Below are positions 1 to 12,136 of a stretch of 64,000 nucleotides of DNA, piece by piece. The DNA lies in contig NC_080422.1 in the NCBI RefSeq assembly GCF_029873635.1, forward strand, positions 7,223,764-7,287,763, given 5' to 3'. The position numbers and the translations under genes were made by a program. Position 1 is the stretch's first letter. Every line of letters starts with the position of its first letter. This DNA is from Malania oleifera. Taxonomy: Eukaryota; Streptophyta; Magnoliopsida; Santalales; Ximeniaceae. The notes under the pieces are model-generated. The model ran no database searches. It saw only the letters and a program-made list of their open reading frames with translations, and was not told where the DNA came from.

Positions 1-1495
1 CTGAGTTTGAGTGATCATTTGTATATTGTAGGTCAGAACATGCAATGGGAGACGCAATAGATGGGTCAAGGAATGAAGCAATGGGAGACTCATTAGATGG
101 CACAGATTTAGTAGCAAAGAAATCAAAGAACCGATCTTCACTACACTTCCCCCCCTGAAGAGAGGGCTTCTGGAAATAAGGAGTGGTTTCAAAAAAAGTG
201 ACATCAAGACTAACAAACATTTTTTTGGAGACTAGGTCATAACATTTGTAGCCTTTCTGGGTAGGAGAGTAACCAATAAAGACAAATTTAACGACACGAG
301 GTTCCAATTTATCTCGATTGTGAGCATGTACATGAACAAATGCAGTACATCCAAAGATTTTCAGAGGAAGACTGGAGTGGAGTCGAGAGTAGGAAAATAT
401 TCCTGGAATTTCTGGAGATGAGTTATAAAGGAAAGAACTCGACTCGGCATTCGATTAATGAGATGTGTAGCTGTTAAGATAGCATCACCCCAAAAATAGT
501 TCTTCATATTTGTAGTGAACATCAATGCCCGAGCTACTTCAAGTATATGTCTGTTTTTTCGTTCAGCGATCACATTTTGTTGAGGGGTATCCACACAAGA
601 ACTCTGATGTACAATTCCACTTTCTTGAAGATAATTTCCTAGAATATCATTAAAATATTCTACACCATTATCAGTGCGTAGAATTTGAATGCGAGTTTGA
701 AATTGTGTTTGAATCATGGAGTGAAAACTAACAAAAATAGACCGGACTTCAGTTTTATCTTTCAACAAGTAGACCCAACAAATACAAGTATGATCATCAA
801 TAAAGGTAACAAACCATTTGTATGAGTACGATTGGGGGAGCGTGAGGGTCCCCCACAAATCACTATGAATCATAGTGAATGGGTGGGATGGTTTGTATGC
901 GGATTTTGGGAAAGAATTACGCTGGTGTTTTGCAAGCTCACAAACTTCACATTGAAAATCAAAAGACATTTTATTTAAACAAATAGAAGGAAATAAACCT
1001 CTTAAATATTGAAAATTTGGGTGACCCATCCTAGAATGCCATAACAAAAGTTCCCTATCTCTAGAAATAGATGCAGAATCACAAATTGCAGTATTACATT
1101 GTTCACTCGTATTTGCCTCCTTAAAGTAGTAGAGTCTCTCACACATCTTAACATTGCCAATCATCTTCCCCGATGATAGGTCCTGGAAAACACAATGAGA
1201 TAAAACAAATTTAGCAGAGCAATTGGAATCTTTTGTCAACTGGCTAATGGATAACAAGTTGCAAGATAGCTTAGGAACATGTAGGACAAATTTTAAAAGT
1301 TATAGAATCAGATATGCGAATACTTCCTTTGCCAGCAACAGGTGATAGAGATCCATCTGCAATTTTTACCTTCAGATTTCCAGTATATGGTGAATAGAAT
1401 GAGAACAATTGATAGGAGTCAGTCATATGATCAAATGCACCCGAGTCAATTATCCATGGTGAAGTGTAATGGGATATAGTATTTAGGGCTGACAA
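1..1495 (-). pseudogene. copia protease and integrase (partial)
   Basis: The piece at 1495-1271 has the aspartic-protease motif DSGAFDHMT. The piece at 1257-361 carries the integrase zinc-binding region (WHSRMGHPN, then CEVCELAKH), the first catalytic Asp in HSDLWG, the second in RTDNGVEYF and the Glu in the ERKNRH context. That completes the DDE triad of a retroviral-type integrase. The frame shifts near 360 and near 1260. Between 360 and 1 the minus strand still reads as the end of the integrase domain, where copia elements have a segment with a GYSPTQKGYKC-type motif, but in another frame. Role by family: processing of the polyprotein and insertion of the cDNA. The copy is dead because of the shifts. 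Confidence 0.88.
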
Positions 1496-1652
1496 AAAAT
1501 TACCTCAGTGAGCTAGAGAACTAGTGGAAGACTGACCTGATGTTTGAATTGAGGAAAACATTTTATATAGCTAATCCAACTGCTCAGGACTGAATACACC
1601 ACTTGGAGTGGTATTATTGGTTTTTTCACCTTGTGATTTTTCAGTTGAACTG

Positions 1653-2631
1653 TCAATAGTAGCCTATACCCACGATTTTTTTGATATTGTCTCGGCTTCC
1701 AATTTGCAGGTTTTCCATGAATCTCCCAGCAGGTATCTTTTGAATGACCTGGCTTTCGAAAGTGCTCGCACCATATTTTACCTTTTTGTGATCTTTGCCC
1801 AAATCCTGCAGGGCCTTTTGATATAAGGGCCGAGACGTCAGGCCCATTGGGATTCGGCCCATTCCCATTTGTACTCAGATTTTGGACGGACAGGTCTGGC
1901 CCGATATGATCTCCTTAGGGCCTCATCATCACTCGTCTCCTGCTCTCCTCCCTCCTTACCTCGGCGAATACTTCTTGGGTTAAAGGCAGAGGTCACCGGC
2001 CGAGGATTGGTCCCCGCACATCGTCCAGATCTCAATCGAGGCCAGCCAAGAATTCGAAGACCCGTTCGTTTTCGAGCCTCCTCCTGTATCGTGTGCTGTC
2101 GCCGGAGCACTCCCATTCCTCTTCGATGCTCAGATCGAGCTTCTGCCAAAGATGGGTCATCTCCATGAAATACTCCATGACATCTCTATCACCTTGCCTC
2201 ATATGCCACAACCTGGTTTTGATTTCAAAGATTTGCAAATAACTCTCGACATCAGAGTAGGTTTCACGAACGGCGTCCCAGACATCCTTCGCCGTAGGCA
2301 AGAACAGGTAGATTTTTCCGATCGCCGGCTTCATCAAGTTGACAAGCCAAGTCGTGACCATGGAGTTTTTGGACCTCCATTTTTGCAAGGCGACAGAATC
2401 GGTAGGGTCTGGTCTCCTCTGTTCGCCGGTAAGGTAACCCAGTTTCCCTTTTCCTTCAATCACCAATTTTATAGATTGAGCCCATTCGCGGAAGTTTTTT
2501 CCGTTCAATTTCTCCACTAAGAGTGGAAAGGCCGTATTGTCCAGCCCATTCAAACCCCCAGCAGATGTAGCCTCCGAATCCCCGTCGGGTTTTCCAGAAG
2601 AGGTCGACCCTCTACTGGTGCTACTAGCCAT
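1653..2631 (-). pseudogene. copia gag (UBN2-type) with stops
   Basis: The start ATG is at 2631, 26 nt downstream of the primer-binding site. The first 199 codons are open and include LNGKNFREWAQSIKL and ETYSDVES, typical of plant copia gag (UBN2 family). The frame then meets TGA after EFLAGLD (about 2034) and another TGA after ILGR. In both places family members usually have Arg, so each looks like CGA to TGA. A zinc knuckle is still readable at about 1770-1720 (WCEHFRKPGHSKDTC), but its second Cys is replaced by Phe. Gag would form the virus-like particle; this copy cannot encode a full one. Confidence 0.85.
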
Positions 2632-2656
2632 CGTTAGCTAAGGTTGAGAAACCCTA

Positions 2657-2669
2657 GCTCTGATACCAA
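2657..2669 (-). other. primer-binding site, initiator Met tRNA
   Basis: The minus strand reads TTGGTATCAGAGC, complementary to the 3' end of plant initiator methionine tRNA. This is the usual primer for copia and many gypsy elements. The same 13-mer occurs at 46375-46387 and 54753-54765. Confidence 0.9.
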
Positions 2670-2670
2670 G

Positions 2671-2858
2671 TGAGCGGAATTCAATTTCAATATTTCTTAA
2701 ATTATTTTTAAATATGTACATCCCAATCTTACAATATATAATACAAACAAAGACTCTAAACAAGGAAACAATCTCCCTACAGAATAATACACAATTTTCT
2801 ACATTTACTCACTTTGCTAATTTACTCAATATTGTCAAGGATACTCGGGATTTCAACA
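2671..2858 (-). repeat. 5' LTR of the copia element
   Basis: This 188-bp segment begins tgagcgg and ends caaca on the plus strand, giving TG...CA ends on the minus strand. It lies directly next to the primer-binding site with one spacer base. The inner boundary is firm because of that site. The outer boundary rests on the TG/CA rule and the family-like start only. Confidence 0.65.
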
Positions 2859-3085
2859 CTGGCAACATGTTGTTATCATTTCATATATGCCATGGGGTTT
2901 GAGATGAGTGATTTCCAGTTGTAAATTTGTAATCAAATAGCAACCCACATAGACATCACATGATCTAAGTGATGAAGAAAAAGTTTCATCAATATTAATA
3001 TCATTTTGCAAGAAGTGATCTTTATAACAGATTATCATTTACAAGTCTACAACCACCCACAAAGGTTTCAAAAGCATAGACTTAC

Positions 3086-4667
3086 AGGAAGAAATGCAGA
3101 ATGAGCATAAAGACCTCCATGCGAGTAGATTGTTGTGTAGGGCACACCATAGGGTTGCATCAGTGGCTGAGGCAGTGATATGTCAAAGAATAAGTCTATT
3201 ATACTATTATATACTCTAATTGGTAATATGGCTCCTAGTCAGGCACTCAGGCCCATAGAGTTGCAAGAAGAAAGAGGGAAAAAATGGGAAAGCAGATGAC
3301 ACCAATGGATCTTTAAAATAAATAACAAATACCTGAGGTGCTGCCCACGCATACGGGTGAGGAACTTGACCAGCCGGGACTACAGGATTGAAATTCTGGG
3401 TTGGTGGTGGTAAAGGGATTCCAGGACCATAACATGCCTAAAGATACAGTAGATTGGTTGAATCATAAAAAAATTTCATGGAATTGAATATACAATTATT
3501 CTGAAGATTGAAAGGCACAAATTGTAATAATGCTCAAAAAAGAATGGATGGTGTAATATGAAAAGAAAAAACCTGAACTGCTGCCCAGTCAGGATAGATG
3601 TGGATGTTGATATGTTCCTACAAACACAGACTGGCCAAGTTTAGGAATTAATCTTGAAAACTTAACCAGACAGGAAAAAAAAAATAAAAAGGAACTCTCT
3701 CTCCAAAACAACATCCATGAACCAAATTCAGGGCCTACACTCCAGAGCATGTTATATGACAATACATTGTGCAGTGATTAATAAAGAGCAAATGGCACTC
3801 TAAAATTATTGAAGATGTGACTTTCTAACCGTTCATCTGGAAAGTTTGAAAATAAAAATTCTGTAATTGTATTCTACAACTAATGACCATCGTGTCAGCA
3901 TCATAAATATAATTTTGTTTCGTAAAGTGTCTCACAAACTATCTCATATATATTGCTCCACATATATAATGTTTCTTATTTTATGTGCTGGATCTACATA
4001 TTGTTAAGTCATCTATTACAAACCCAAGGTTATGCTAATTCCCATTATAAATTATGAGCCACTGGACAACTGTGATTTATGCGTAATATGTTTCAAAAAA
4101 TTAATTCATTTTTTATTTTTGTCTATTTCTATAATTTTTTTTTTTTTTCTAAATTAAACAAAAATATTATAAGATGTTAAAAACTGGACAACAAATAAAA
4201 AACCACGGGTATTTATGAACAAATTATGAGTTAGTTATGAAAATTTATGTCATAGATATAAGTAGGTATAGATATTAGATACGTAGCATTTTCTTATTTG
4301 CCAATAATTTTTCTATTTAATTACTGTTTTACGGGGATATTTTGGGAATAAAAGAAGTGGACACCAAAGTGGGCCTCTGGACTACCAGGCTCCCCAATTT
4401 CAAGGGTAAGGGGAGGACCGTCATAGTGTATGCAGCCTTACCCCTGCTCGTAAGCAGAGAGGTTGTTTCCTCGGACTTGAACCTGTGACCAATTGGTCAA
4501 AAACGGAGCAACCTTACCATTGATCTAAGGCCCTTTGAATATGTAATATATTAGGAAAGTTGGTACTTTACATATACTGCAACACACGGAACAAGTGGGG
4601 AACAGCAAACCTTTCTGGTTGGAGATCCTTTCTCAGATTTAATAGTCTTGTCTTCACTTTTGCCCAT
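3086..4667 (-). CDS. GBF: G-box-binding factor (bZIP), N-terminal exons only
   Basis: Four coding exons on the minus strand, all joined in phase 0: 4667-4611, 3617-3573, 3437-3333 and 3166-3086. They give 96 residues. The exons read MGKSEDKTIK..., then HIYPDWAAVQ, then CYGPGIPLPP and VPHPYAWAAPQ, then PLMQPYGVPY and HGGLYAHS. This is the proline-rich MFMR region of plant GBF/HBP-1a factors, which bind CACGTG G-boxes through a C-terminal bZIP. I chose the ATG at 4667 because the family starts MG-S-E; an in-frame ATG lies 6 nt upstream at 4673, and an in-frame TGA lies further upstream. The exon carrying the start probably begins at 4797 after a ctag acceptor. The last exon ends in a normal gtaagt donor, so the gene should continue leftward, where the copia element lies. 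The bZIP part is not seen. The alternative is a broken gene whose 3' half was lost. Confidence 0.85.
4360..4535 (-). mobile_element. tRNA-derived SINE (Au-like)
   Basis: The minus strand carries a Pol III box B (GGTTCAAGTCC, 4483-4473) and a box-A-like TGGTAAGGTTGC about 30 nt before it (near 4513). After box B come the blocks usual for plant Au-type SINEs: a CTCTCTGCTT block, GGTAAGGCTGCATACA, and a 3' part ending near TGGTAGTCC. It lies in the first coding intron of the GBF-type gene in the same orientation as the gene. Ends are approximate and I could not fix a target duplication. Confidence 0.75.
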
Positions 4668-5747
4668 GGTCATGTTCCAAAATGAGTCATCAGCCAGGGA
4701 GCCAATGCCGGATCAAAATGTTAGGTATTCTGTTTTCTCCCTTTTTCCTTTGAAAGCGATGAAAAGACTGGATCAGCATCAGTGGAACCAAGCAAACCTA
4801 GAATAAACATTTGAGTTCTAGCCGCAAGTAAAAAAAGATGTGGGCTACATGATCCTACATAGAGTTCTTCTATGGGTGAGCCTGCCAAACACATTTAGGC
4901 TCCTAAGTCAGTGGCCTCACTAACAGAAGACACGTCATTGAGATAGAGTTCCCAAATGAAAAACAAGTTTACCTGCTGAAATAGATAAGCAATCACATTC
5001 AAACAAAAATCAACTCCATAAATATAGAGTAGGTTTGGATTAAATTTCCAAAAGCAGCCACCTTAATTCAAACACAGTTATTTCACATCTATACTTTAAA
5101 TATTTTTTCCATATCTTTAACGTTACAATTAACTGAAGAAGTTTGTTGAAGTTCATCGAAGACAGAGTAAAAACAGAGTTGAGCAGAGTAGTGGGCCACT
5201 CAAGCTCAGCCTGAGAAACTAGGCAGATTAAAAAATAAAACCGAGATTGGCTCATTTATACCATTGACAAGCTCAAAAGAGCTTCTACCCAAACCAATCT
5301 CAAACCTAGCTTGAGAAAAACTTAATTTTATATATAGAAAAAGTTAATTGTCATACTAAGAAAAACTATCACACTCAGATTGAGCACAAAAATTCATGAG
5401 CTCAAAGGTGTGATTGAGCTTCGCACATATGTTCACAAACAATACTCCAAACAGGATCTAAATGCTTGAGCCAAGCTCAGATAGCTTGGTTTGTTTTGAA
5501 GCCCTAAATGGGAGCATGGGATAAGATCAAGTCTTCCAATAACTTGCATGAAATAATTCCACGGTGGTAATGCTAGAGTTTCCAAGATATGTCCAGCCAA
5601 AATAACAGTATAAGTTGAATTTATGTATTGGCTTTAAATTTTCACAACCCATTAATGTAATGGTTGTTTTGTTATACTTAAATTTAAAGTTCAAAACACC
5701 ATATTGGAGCTTAAACCTACATGCAGTTTCAACAATAGAAACACAAG

Positions 5748-5927
5748 CTTTAAAAATCAACTTGAAGTTCATCAGTTAATGAGGACAACGTGCACTAAAC
5801 AAGACATATGTATCTGAGAGTTGCAGCCATCTATTCTTTTGCGTCCATTGGAATTTTTTTTAAGAAGACTAATGGATTTTTCATCCTCCAGGACCACCAC
5901 CTTTAAAAATCAACTTGAAGTTCATCA
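5748..5927. repeat. 27-bp direct repeat in the leader intron
   Basis: The same 27 bases (starting ctttaaaaatcaacttgaag) occur at 5748-5774 and 5901-5927, 153 bp apart, inside the presumed 5' leader intron of the GBF-type gene. The rest of 4800-6220 looks like plain intron sequence. I see no coding exon there. Confidence 0.7.
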
Positions 5928-6221
5928 TTGCTTCAGAAAAAATGTATTTATTGAATGCTACGAAGCTCTGAAGAAGTTTCATTTCGACCTCTCGACGCTC
6001 GTAAAAGCAACTTGGCTCACGCAATTGGTCCCACATTGTTCTGAAACCGCACAAAACCGAGAACAACAATCAAGGTAAAACAAAAATCAAAGACACAGTT
6101 TACGAGGACTCCAGAAATCTTCATAATCCGGACACTTTCAACCTCCAGTAGCACATTCAATAACCTACTCAAATACTCCAAAGATCAATAAAAACAAGCA
6201 TTATACAACATAGTAGCATAC

Positions 6222-6660
6222 CTTCAACAAACTAAGGAGAAAAACCGTCTCGAAACACCACAGAACTCGCAATATATGATCACAGAAACCCTAACCCTAC
6301 GGCTTTCTCCATTTCGACAGTCCCTCTCGCACCCTCCCTTCGCTCGCACGCCTGCTCTGAAATTTGTTTTCTCGGGAATCAGTGGAGAAGAGTGCGCAGA
6401 AGAGAGAGAGAGAGAGAGAGAGAGTACGAAAAGTGAAACGGCGCCAAAAGATCGGCCACGTCACGCGACGCGTGTTCCTCCACAGTACGGCGTGGATCAC
6501 GGTTCTGTTTTTATAGATTTAATTTGTTGTGGATTCCAACTTTCTGTAAGCGTGGCATCTTTTGAGCCGTGTTGGCTCCAGAGTTGCCAGAAGTGGCCCA
6601 GCTAGTGCGCCAGCTAATCGTCCATGTCACGCTGATGACGTGGCTACCCAGAGATCAGTT
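6222..6660 (-). promoter_or_regulatory. leader exon and promoter region of the GBF-type gene
   Basis: On the minus strand a candidate leader exon ends at 6222 in GAAG|gtatgct, a good donor. It contains a CT-rich tract (the GA run at 6400-6424 on the plus strand) as in many plant leaders. Upstream are two copies of one 9-mer in opposite orientation: GCCACGTCA at 6455-6463 and TGACGTGGC at 6636-6644. Both have the ACGT core bound by bZIP factors of this class. I see no clear TATA box. Leader exon and promoter are inferred from splice signals and position only. Confidence 0.5.
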
Positions 6661-9639
6661 GTTAGGTCCCTGCTGAGTTTTTTTTTTTTTTTTGTGGGTT
6701 TATCTATTTTTCTTTTTTTTTTTTGGTTGCTTTTTCCTTTGTAAATTTCGACTTTCAACGCCCAGAAGTGAGGCCCCCATTCAACCTAATTAAAATTCCA
6801 CACAGAAAATTTTTAAAAATAAAAAATAAAGAATGAGTGGAACAAATTAAAGATGAAAGAATAAAAAGAAAAGTAGGCCTAAAAGTTATCCCTTTTTTTT
6901 TCATCTTTTTCTCTTCATTTGATAAAAGAGTGGACAAAAAGTGAGTGAAAAATCAGACATGATGGGGAAAAAAAAAAAGCAAAAGGAAAGTGAAAAAGAA
7001 TTATGCTTGATATTGTAAAATTTGAAAAAAAAAAAAAATTGAAAGGACCAAATTTTGTTTGTTCTTCCATTTAAAATTTAGGGTCAAAAATATTGACTTA
7101 CTCTAAGGCTCGGCAAAAAAAAAAAAAACAAATTTTTCCTAAAATTTGAATGTCTTTCTCGGACTTCAAGAATTTCAAGAACTTCTCCTAAAATTTGTCA
7201 AAAAAAAACAAAAACCTCTCTTTGTCTTTTATAACAAGTAAGGCAAACTTTTTAAGGAGATATTTGTATATTTTTGATAAATTTTAAGTTAAGTCTGTGA
7301 CATTTTTGAAATTTTAAGAAAGGTCAATGAAATTTTTAAAATTTCAAATGAGGTTTCAATATTTCTCCTTATTAGAAATGAGAGAAAAATATAATAAGAT
7401 TTATCGTCGTTAGTTCAACTCTAGAGTTTCGTTTGGTGTATTTCGTTTTTATTTTGGTTGTTTTTATATTTTTATCTCCTTTATTAATTATGTTTAGTTT
7501 TGTTCATCATAGTTTGATAAATTTGTTTTAACTTGTAACCACGGTATTCCTACGTCAAAAGTGAGGATATATTAATAAATAAATGAAAGTGCCGCCCTCT
7601 TTGAGTAAAAAAAAAATATTGTTCTTATATCTTATTAATAATATGTTTTTTTTTCTTTTATGTTTTCTTTACTTCAAGCAAATGAGATGAAGGCGTTGAC
7701 AAATTTGCTTTCTATTTTCTATATTTAGCTTTTTTGCAGCATCACTATTCAAACATTGACATATAATTCACCTTTAAAAAAAAATGAATTAAGTGGATTG
7801 TGCATCAACCCCCGGCTATAAGAGTAGTATATATAGTGGAGTTATATGATATTGTATGAAAAGGAAAAATCATAGATCTCATTTTATTATTAAAAAAAAA
7901 GTATATTTTTTTCAAAATTTTTAATTTTTAAATAATTACAAAGAGTTTAACTTGCTTTTAGGATTCTCATTTAAAAGATAGCAAATATAGATTTCTTCTA
8001 AATGTGTAAAATATATTTTCACTTTATATTCCTAGATTTCAAAATAATAATAAAAAGAATATTTATTTTTTAAAATCTTTCAATATTGATATAACATAAT
8101 ATTTGGAATCATGGATTTTGGGGATTGAATTTGGAGTTGTGTAAATTTTAAAAAGAAACTTTATACATAATTCACACAAATTAAATTCCTACGGAACCAA
8201 GGTCGAAAAGATTGAAAAAATCGATTATTCACTGATGAAAGATTCATCGAAAAGTTAAGAATTCATAATCCTTTTTAGAAATCGAATGGATTCGGTTTTA
8301 TATATATGCAAGGAATGTAATCAAAAAAGAAAGAAGAAGAGTCTATCTAAATTTGGAAAATCAAAAAACAAGATGACATTTTTTGTAATTATTTAAAAAA
8401 TTACTAATTTTGCAAACAAATGACTGCAAAACTGTTTATTGTTGTTCATTTATTTTATACAAATATTACAAAAATTTTAAAAAAATTATAACTTTTTAGA
8501 AAGTTAAAATGAAAAATAAAAATTATTTTTCACAACTAAAAACACTCATATTCTGTTCATTTCTCTTTCCCACTCTTGTACTCTTTCCTCCTCATTCTTC
8601 ATTTTGTTTTTTTGTTGGTCAATCATAAAGTCCATTCTAGGCTTGGGCTACACAATGGGAGGTAGCCCATCTCCCATCCCATGTTCCTTTCCACCCTTCT
8701 CAGAATTCGAACTCAATACTTCCAATAAGAATATTTCAAGATTTGACCTCTAAGATATCTCTAAAGAGTCGTTCATCATTTATTCATACATCAAACACAA
8801 CATTAAGTGTTTTTTTTTTTTCTTAATTTAAAGATATGCTATTCAACTACAATGATTAGATTACAAGTCTAACATATCGTTACTAGTTATTTGTTTGGTA
8901 TGTAAGAATTGAATGATGTATAATGAAATTATTATTATTATTTTTATAATTTTACATACTACATAATTTTTTATTTTGTTTCACAATCAGTTGATTCAAT
9001 TCTAATTACCAAGCTGGATGGCAGTTTGATTTGGTATTAATTTTATCAATTTGCATTGATTTCAAAGTATCATAGGTAGCATTAGAACTATTTGGTGTAT
9101 GTATTTTAAATATAAAATTTGCAATATGTAAATTAATAGAGTTGTTGTTTTATAAAATTTAAGGACTGAATTCAAAATATATTCATACAAAAAAGTAATT
9201 AATATAGAGTGCAGTCTCTTATATATCAAATAAACCAATTACTCCATTTATGTTAAGTGTCTCTAAATTCATTAATAGTTGAGATTAATATTAGCACACA
9301 CGCACACACGAGCGCACACGAGTTTAACATAATTGTAATTTATCTGAGTCTCGATTCTTGTCTATTTATAATTATATTGTTGAATGTTATCTTTCCTAAA
9401 GAATGCCCCCAATTATCATTTATTTTCTTTTTTTTTAGATCTAAATTAGTTTTATTTTGGGTTGAAATTATGATTTTCGGTTACTATAATTTGGATTATG
9501 GATCATATACTCTCTTTGTTCTTTTAGTTTATATGATGATTTTATTTAATTATGGATAATGTAGAAATCTATATAATGATATGTATTAGATTGTGTGAGA
9601 TAGTTAATAAAATTTTTTAAAAAAATAAATGTGAACAAT
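6661..9639. other. AT-rich spacer without recognisable genes
   Basis: Long A and T runs and no ORF with family resemblance. The stretch 7100-7400 has repeated short gaaattttaaga-like words. Around 8700 the minus strand has a GAGTTCGAATTC block resembling a Pol III box B, too weak to call a SINE. Nothing else can be supported. Confidence 0.7.
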
Positions 9640-9917
9640 GATCAGGAAGCGAATTTCGATGATGAAATTCTTTTAAAGAGGGATGAATGTAATAACCCAA
9701 AAAAAAATTTAAAAAATTAAAAAATTAAAATTATTAATTAATTAATTAATTAGTTAAACTCTATTAAATTAACGTATTAAATAAAAAAAGAAATAGTATG
9801 AAAAAAATTAAGACTAATTATTAATTAATTAATTATTATTGAATTAATTAAATAAATAAATAAATAAAATGAATAGTGTGGAAAAAAATGAAATAAAGAT
9901 ATATAAATATATATATA

Positions 9918-9952
<35 letters not shown>

Positions 9953-12136
9953 TGTAATAGGATGGATTGGATTTCAATTTGAAATCCAATTCCTTCTTCT
10001 TCTTCTTCGACGCTTCTCCATCTCTCTCTCTGTAACTCTCTCACGTCCTCGCGTCACTTGCCCCTCCGTCTTCGTCCCTCTCTTCTCAATTTTTCGGTGG
10101 ATATTTGGCCGATCGAGAAACGGAAGGTACCGTTGGGTTCCTAGTTCCGCTACCAACATTTTTTGAGTGGATTTATCATGGGAGTGGCGTAAGCACCACT
10201 CCTGGGCAAAAGTATATTTTTTCTAAATCCTTAATTTTTCCCTAAATATATCGTTAAATCGACGATCAGGTACCACCATGGGGTCTTAGTCGTGATCGTC
10301 GTCATTTTGGTGTGAGTAAATTTTCAATTGAGATTTTCTAAATCCCACTCCAAAGCGAGAGTGAGATTTTGAAATTTTGATAAATTGGTTATATTTGAGG
10401 GTTTAATTATTTATTTGGAATTTATGGACTTAAGAAATATTAAAATAATATTTTATTTAGGGTTAATTTAATGGAATTAGGATATTTGATTTAGGACTCG
10501 AGTGAGCGCCGCAGGTATTTTTCAGGGTCCTTGTTGACGTAGTTCAAAAAACCAAGTAAGGGGAAAAATATATATTAAACAAGATTTTTTATGAATTTAA
10601 TAGAAAATCAATTGTGTTATATATACGTGTATATGTTTCAGTATGGGTTTAAAATGTCAACCATTTAAATTATATTTTTTTCGAGTTTAGGGCTGTTTAT
10701 TAGATACGTATATGCGAAAATGAACTGATGAAAGTGGAAAATATTTTCAGGATAATTATGTAAAATGAAAGGTATTTTCAGTATATAAACGTTAAATGTT
10801 GGTTGACTTATTTTACAGGCAATGTATGACTTCTGTTACTAAATTGTGTAGCATGAGTAAATGTAAGTTTTATGCAAATATATGTTAAATGTATAAGATG
10901 CAGACTAAGTAAATAAAGCATTAATAAAGAAATATGATATGAACCATGCTACTTGTATATATTAATGCAACCATGTAAATGTATAACAGTTGAAAAATGT
11001 TTGGTAAAATAGTTGAAAGATGTTGGGTAAAATAGCTAAAAGATGTTGGGTAAAACAGTTAAAAGATGCTAGGCATGTAATGAAATGAAATGAAAATAAA
11101 TAAAATGAAAATGAAGTATGAAATGTGAATAATGTAAAATGGGAAAGAGTCACTTAAAGTGAAATGAAATGAAATGTTAAAGTTATGAACATGAACATAG
11201 GTGAATGATTGAATAATGATAGAAAGAATAATGTATTATAATATTAGAAGTATCTATACTCGTAGAACATGTTACGATTGGGCAGGACGTACTCTTCGTC
11301 TGAGGGTTTGCTGAAAAAGGCGAGTGCGCTAGTAACTTCAGATGTGGCAGTAGCTGCATAACGTACTAAGGCAGAGGGAACCTACTTGTATGGGCGGATA
11401 GATTTCCCTATCCTTGGGGCATTCGCTGGTAAACCTTTATTTGAACCGTGTGAGTACGAGATCAATCTAATACTTGAGGGATTACTGAGTAAGATGAGTG
11501 CCCTAATATGCTTCAATTGTGACCTTCGGGTTGCAGGGCAGATGAGTGCTACTTGTATGTGCGGGTAATCACCCCTATTATTGGGTAATCTCATGAGTTA
11601 AATCTTTTACATGTTATTGATTAGGTTTAGAGAATGATTTCAAAAATTATGTTAACAATTTTTAAATGTTAAATAATATGTTGTTATATAAACTCATGTT
11701 AGTCACATGCTATTTTAATATATTGTTTCTTTCATTACTGAGATGTGTTTCACTCAAATATGAATTTATCTTTTTTAGGATTTCCTTGAGATCGAGCTTA
11801 GAGAACTCAATGTTTTATAGCATTTTTGAAAAATAGGAAGAGAAAATAGTATATTTTTATGTTAATTTTGAGATGTATATTTTATGTTTTATGTATTGAA
11901 GTCTTCAGATAGGTGAATAGTTGTGAATACTGATATTTTTGGAGACATGTATATATTTGATTACAGGTGGTGAATAGTTCATTTGGATTATGGATAGGAA
12001 CAGTAAACTTTGGTATTATATTTATAGAAATTATATTTATATTTTCCACTGCGTACATGATATTAGTATGTGGATTATCAGATAAATGAATCAATTAGTG
12101 GCACCCCGAACCCACATAGAGGGTCGGGGCGTTACA
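9640..12136 (+). mobile_element. 3' LTR of a truncated gypsy element
   Basis: The LTR runs 9688-12136 (2,449 bp), from TGTAATAACC to GGGGCGTTACA. Just before it (9640-9687) is the last piece of a gypsy internal region, ending in a polypurine tract (about 9675-9687, aaagagggatgaa). So this is a 3' LTR plus about 50 bp of internal sequence; the rest of the element is gone. The LTR carries two diverged copies of a module containing CTACTTGTATGGGCGG (near 11381 and 11550) and a TGAGATGTGTTTCA block (11739-11752), shared with other LTRs here. Its end resembles the solo LTR at 38407-50225, so they may be one family. Confidence 0.8.

Larger units (their letters stand above)
1..2858 (-). mobile_element. 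Ty1/copia LTR retrotransposon, 5' part, decayed
   Basis: On the minus strand the order is LTR (2858-2671), primer-binding site (2669-2657), gag (from 2631), zinc knuckle (about 1770-1720), protease (about 1495-1271), then integrase running off the left edge. Protease before integrase before reverse transcriptase is the copia order; the RT would lie outside the window. The LTR starts TGTTGAAATC and ends in CA on the minus strand. The frame is broken several times, so this copy cannot be autonomous. It ends about 230 bp from an exon of the GBF-type gene, so it probably sits in an intron of that gene or truncates it. The 5 bases after the LTR (ctggc, 2859-2863) are the expected target duplication, but the partner end is outside the window. 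Confidence 0.9.

Noticed and set aside
8690..8730. Possible second SINE or tRNA gene on the minus strand
   Set aside because: Only a box-B-like word is present, with no box A at the right distance and no cloverleaf.
9257..9559. A 100-codon frame in the AT-rich spacer
   Set aside because: No homology, no codon bias, and it starts in a CA-rich low-complexity tract.
11382..11594. Overlapping small frames on both strands at 11.4 kb
   Set aside because: They lie in the LTR module shared by several elements and are not conserved as protein.
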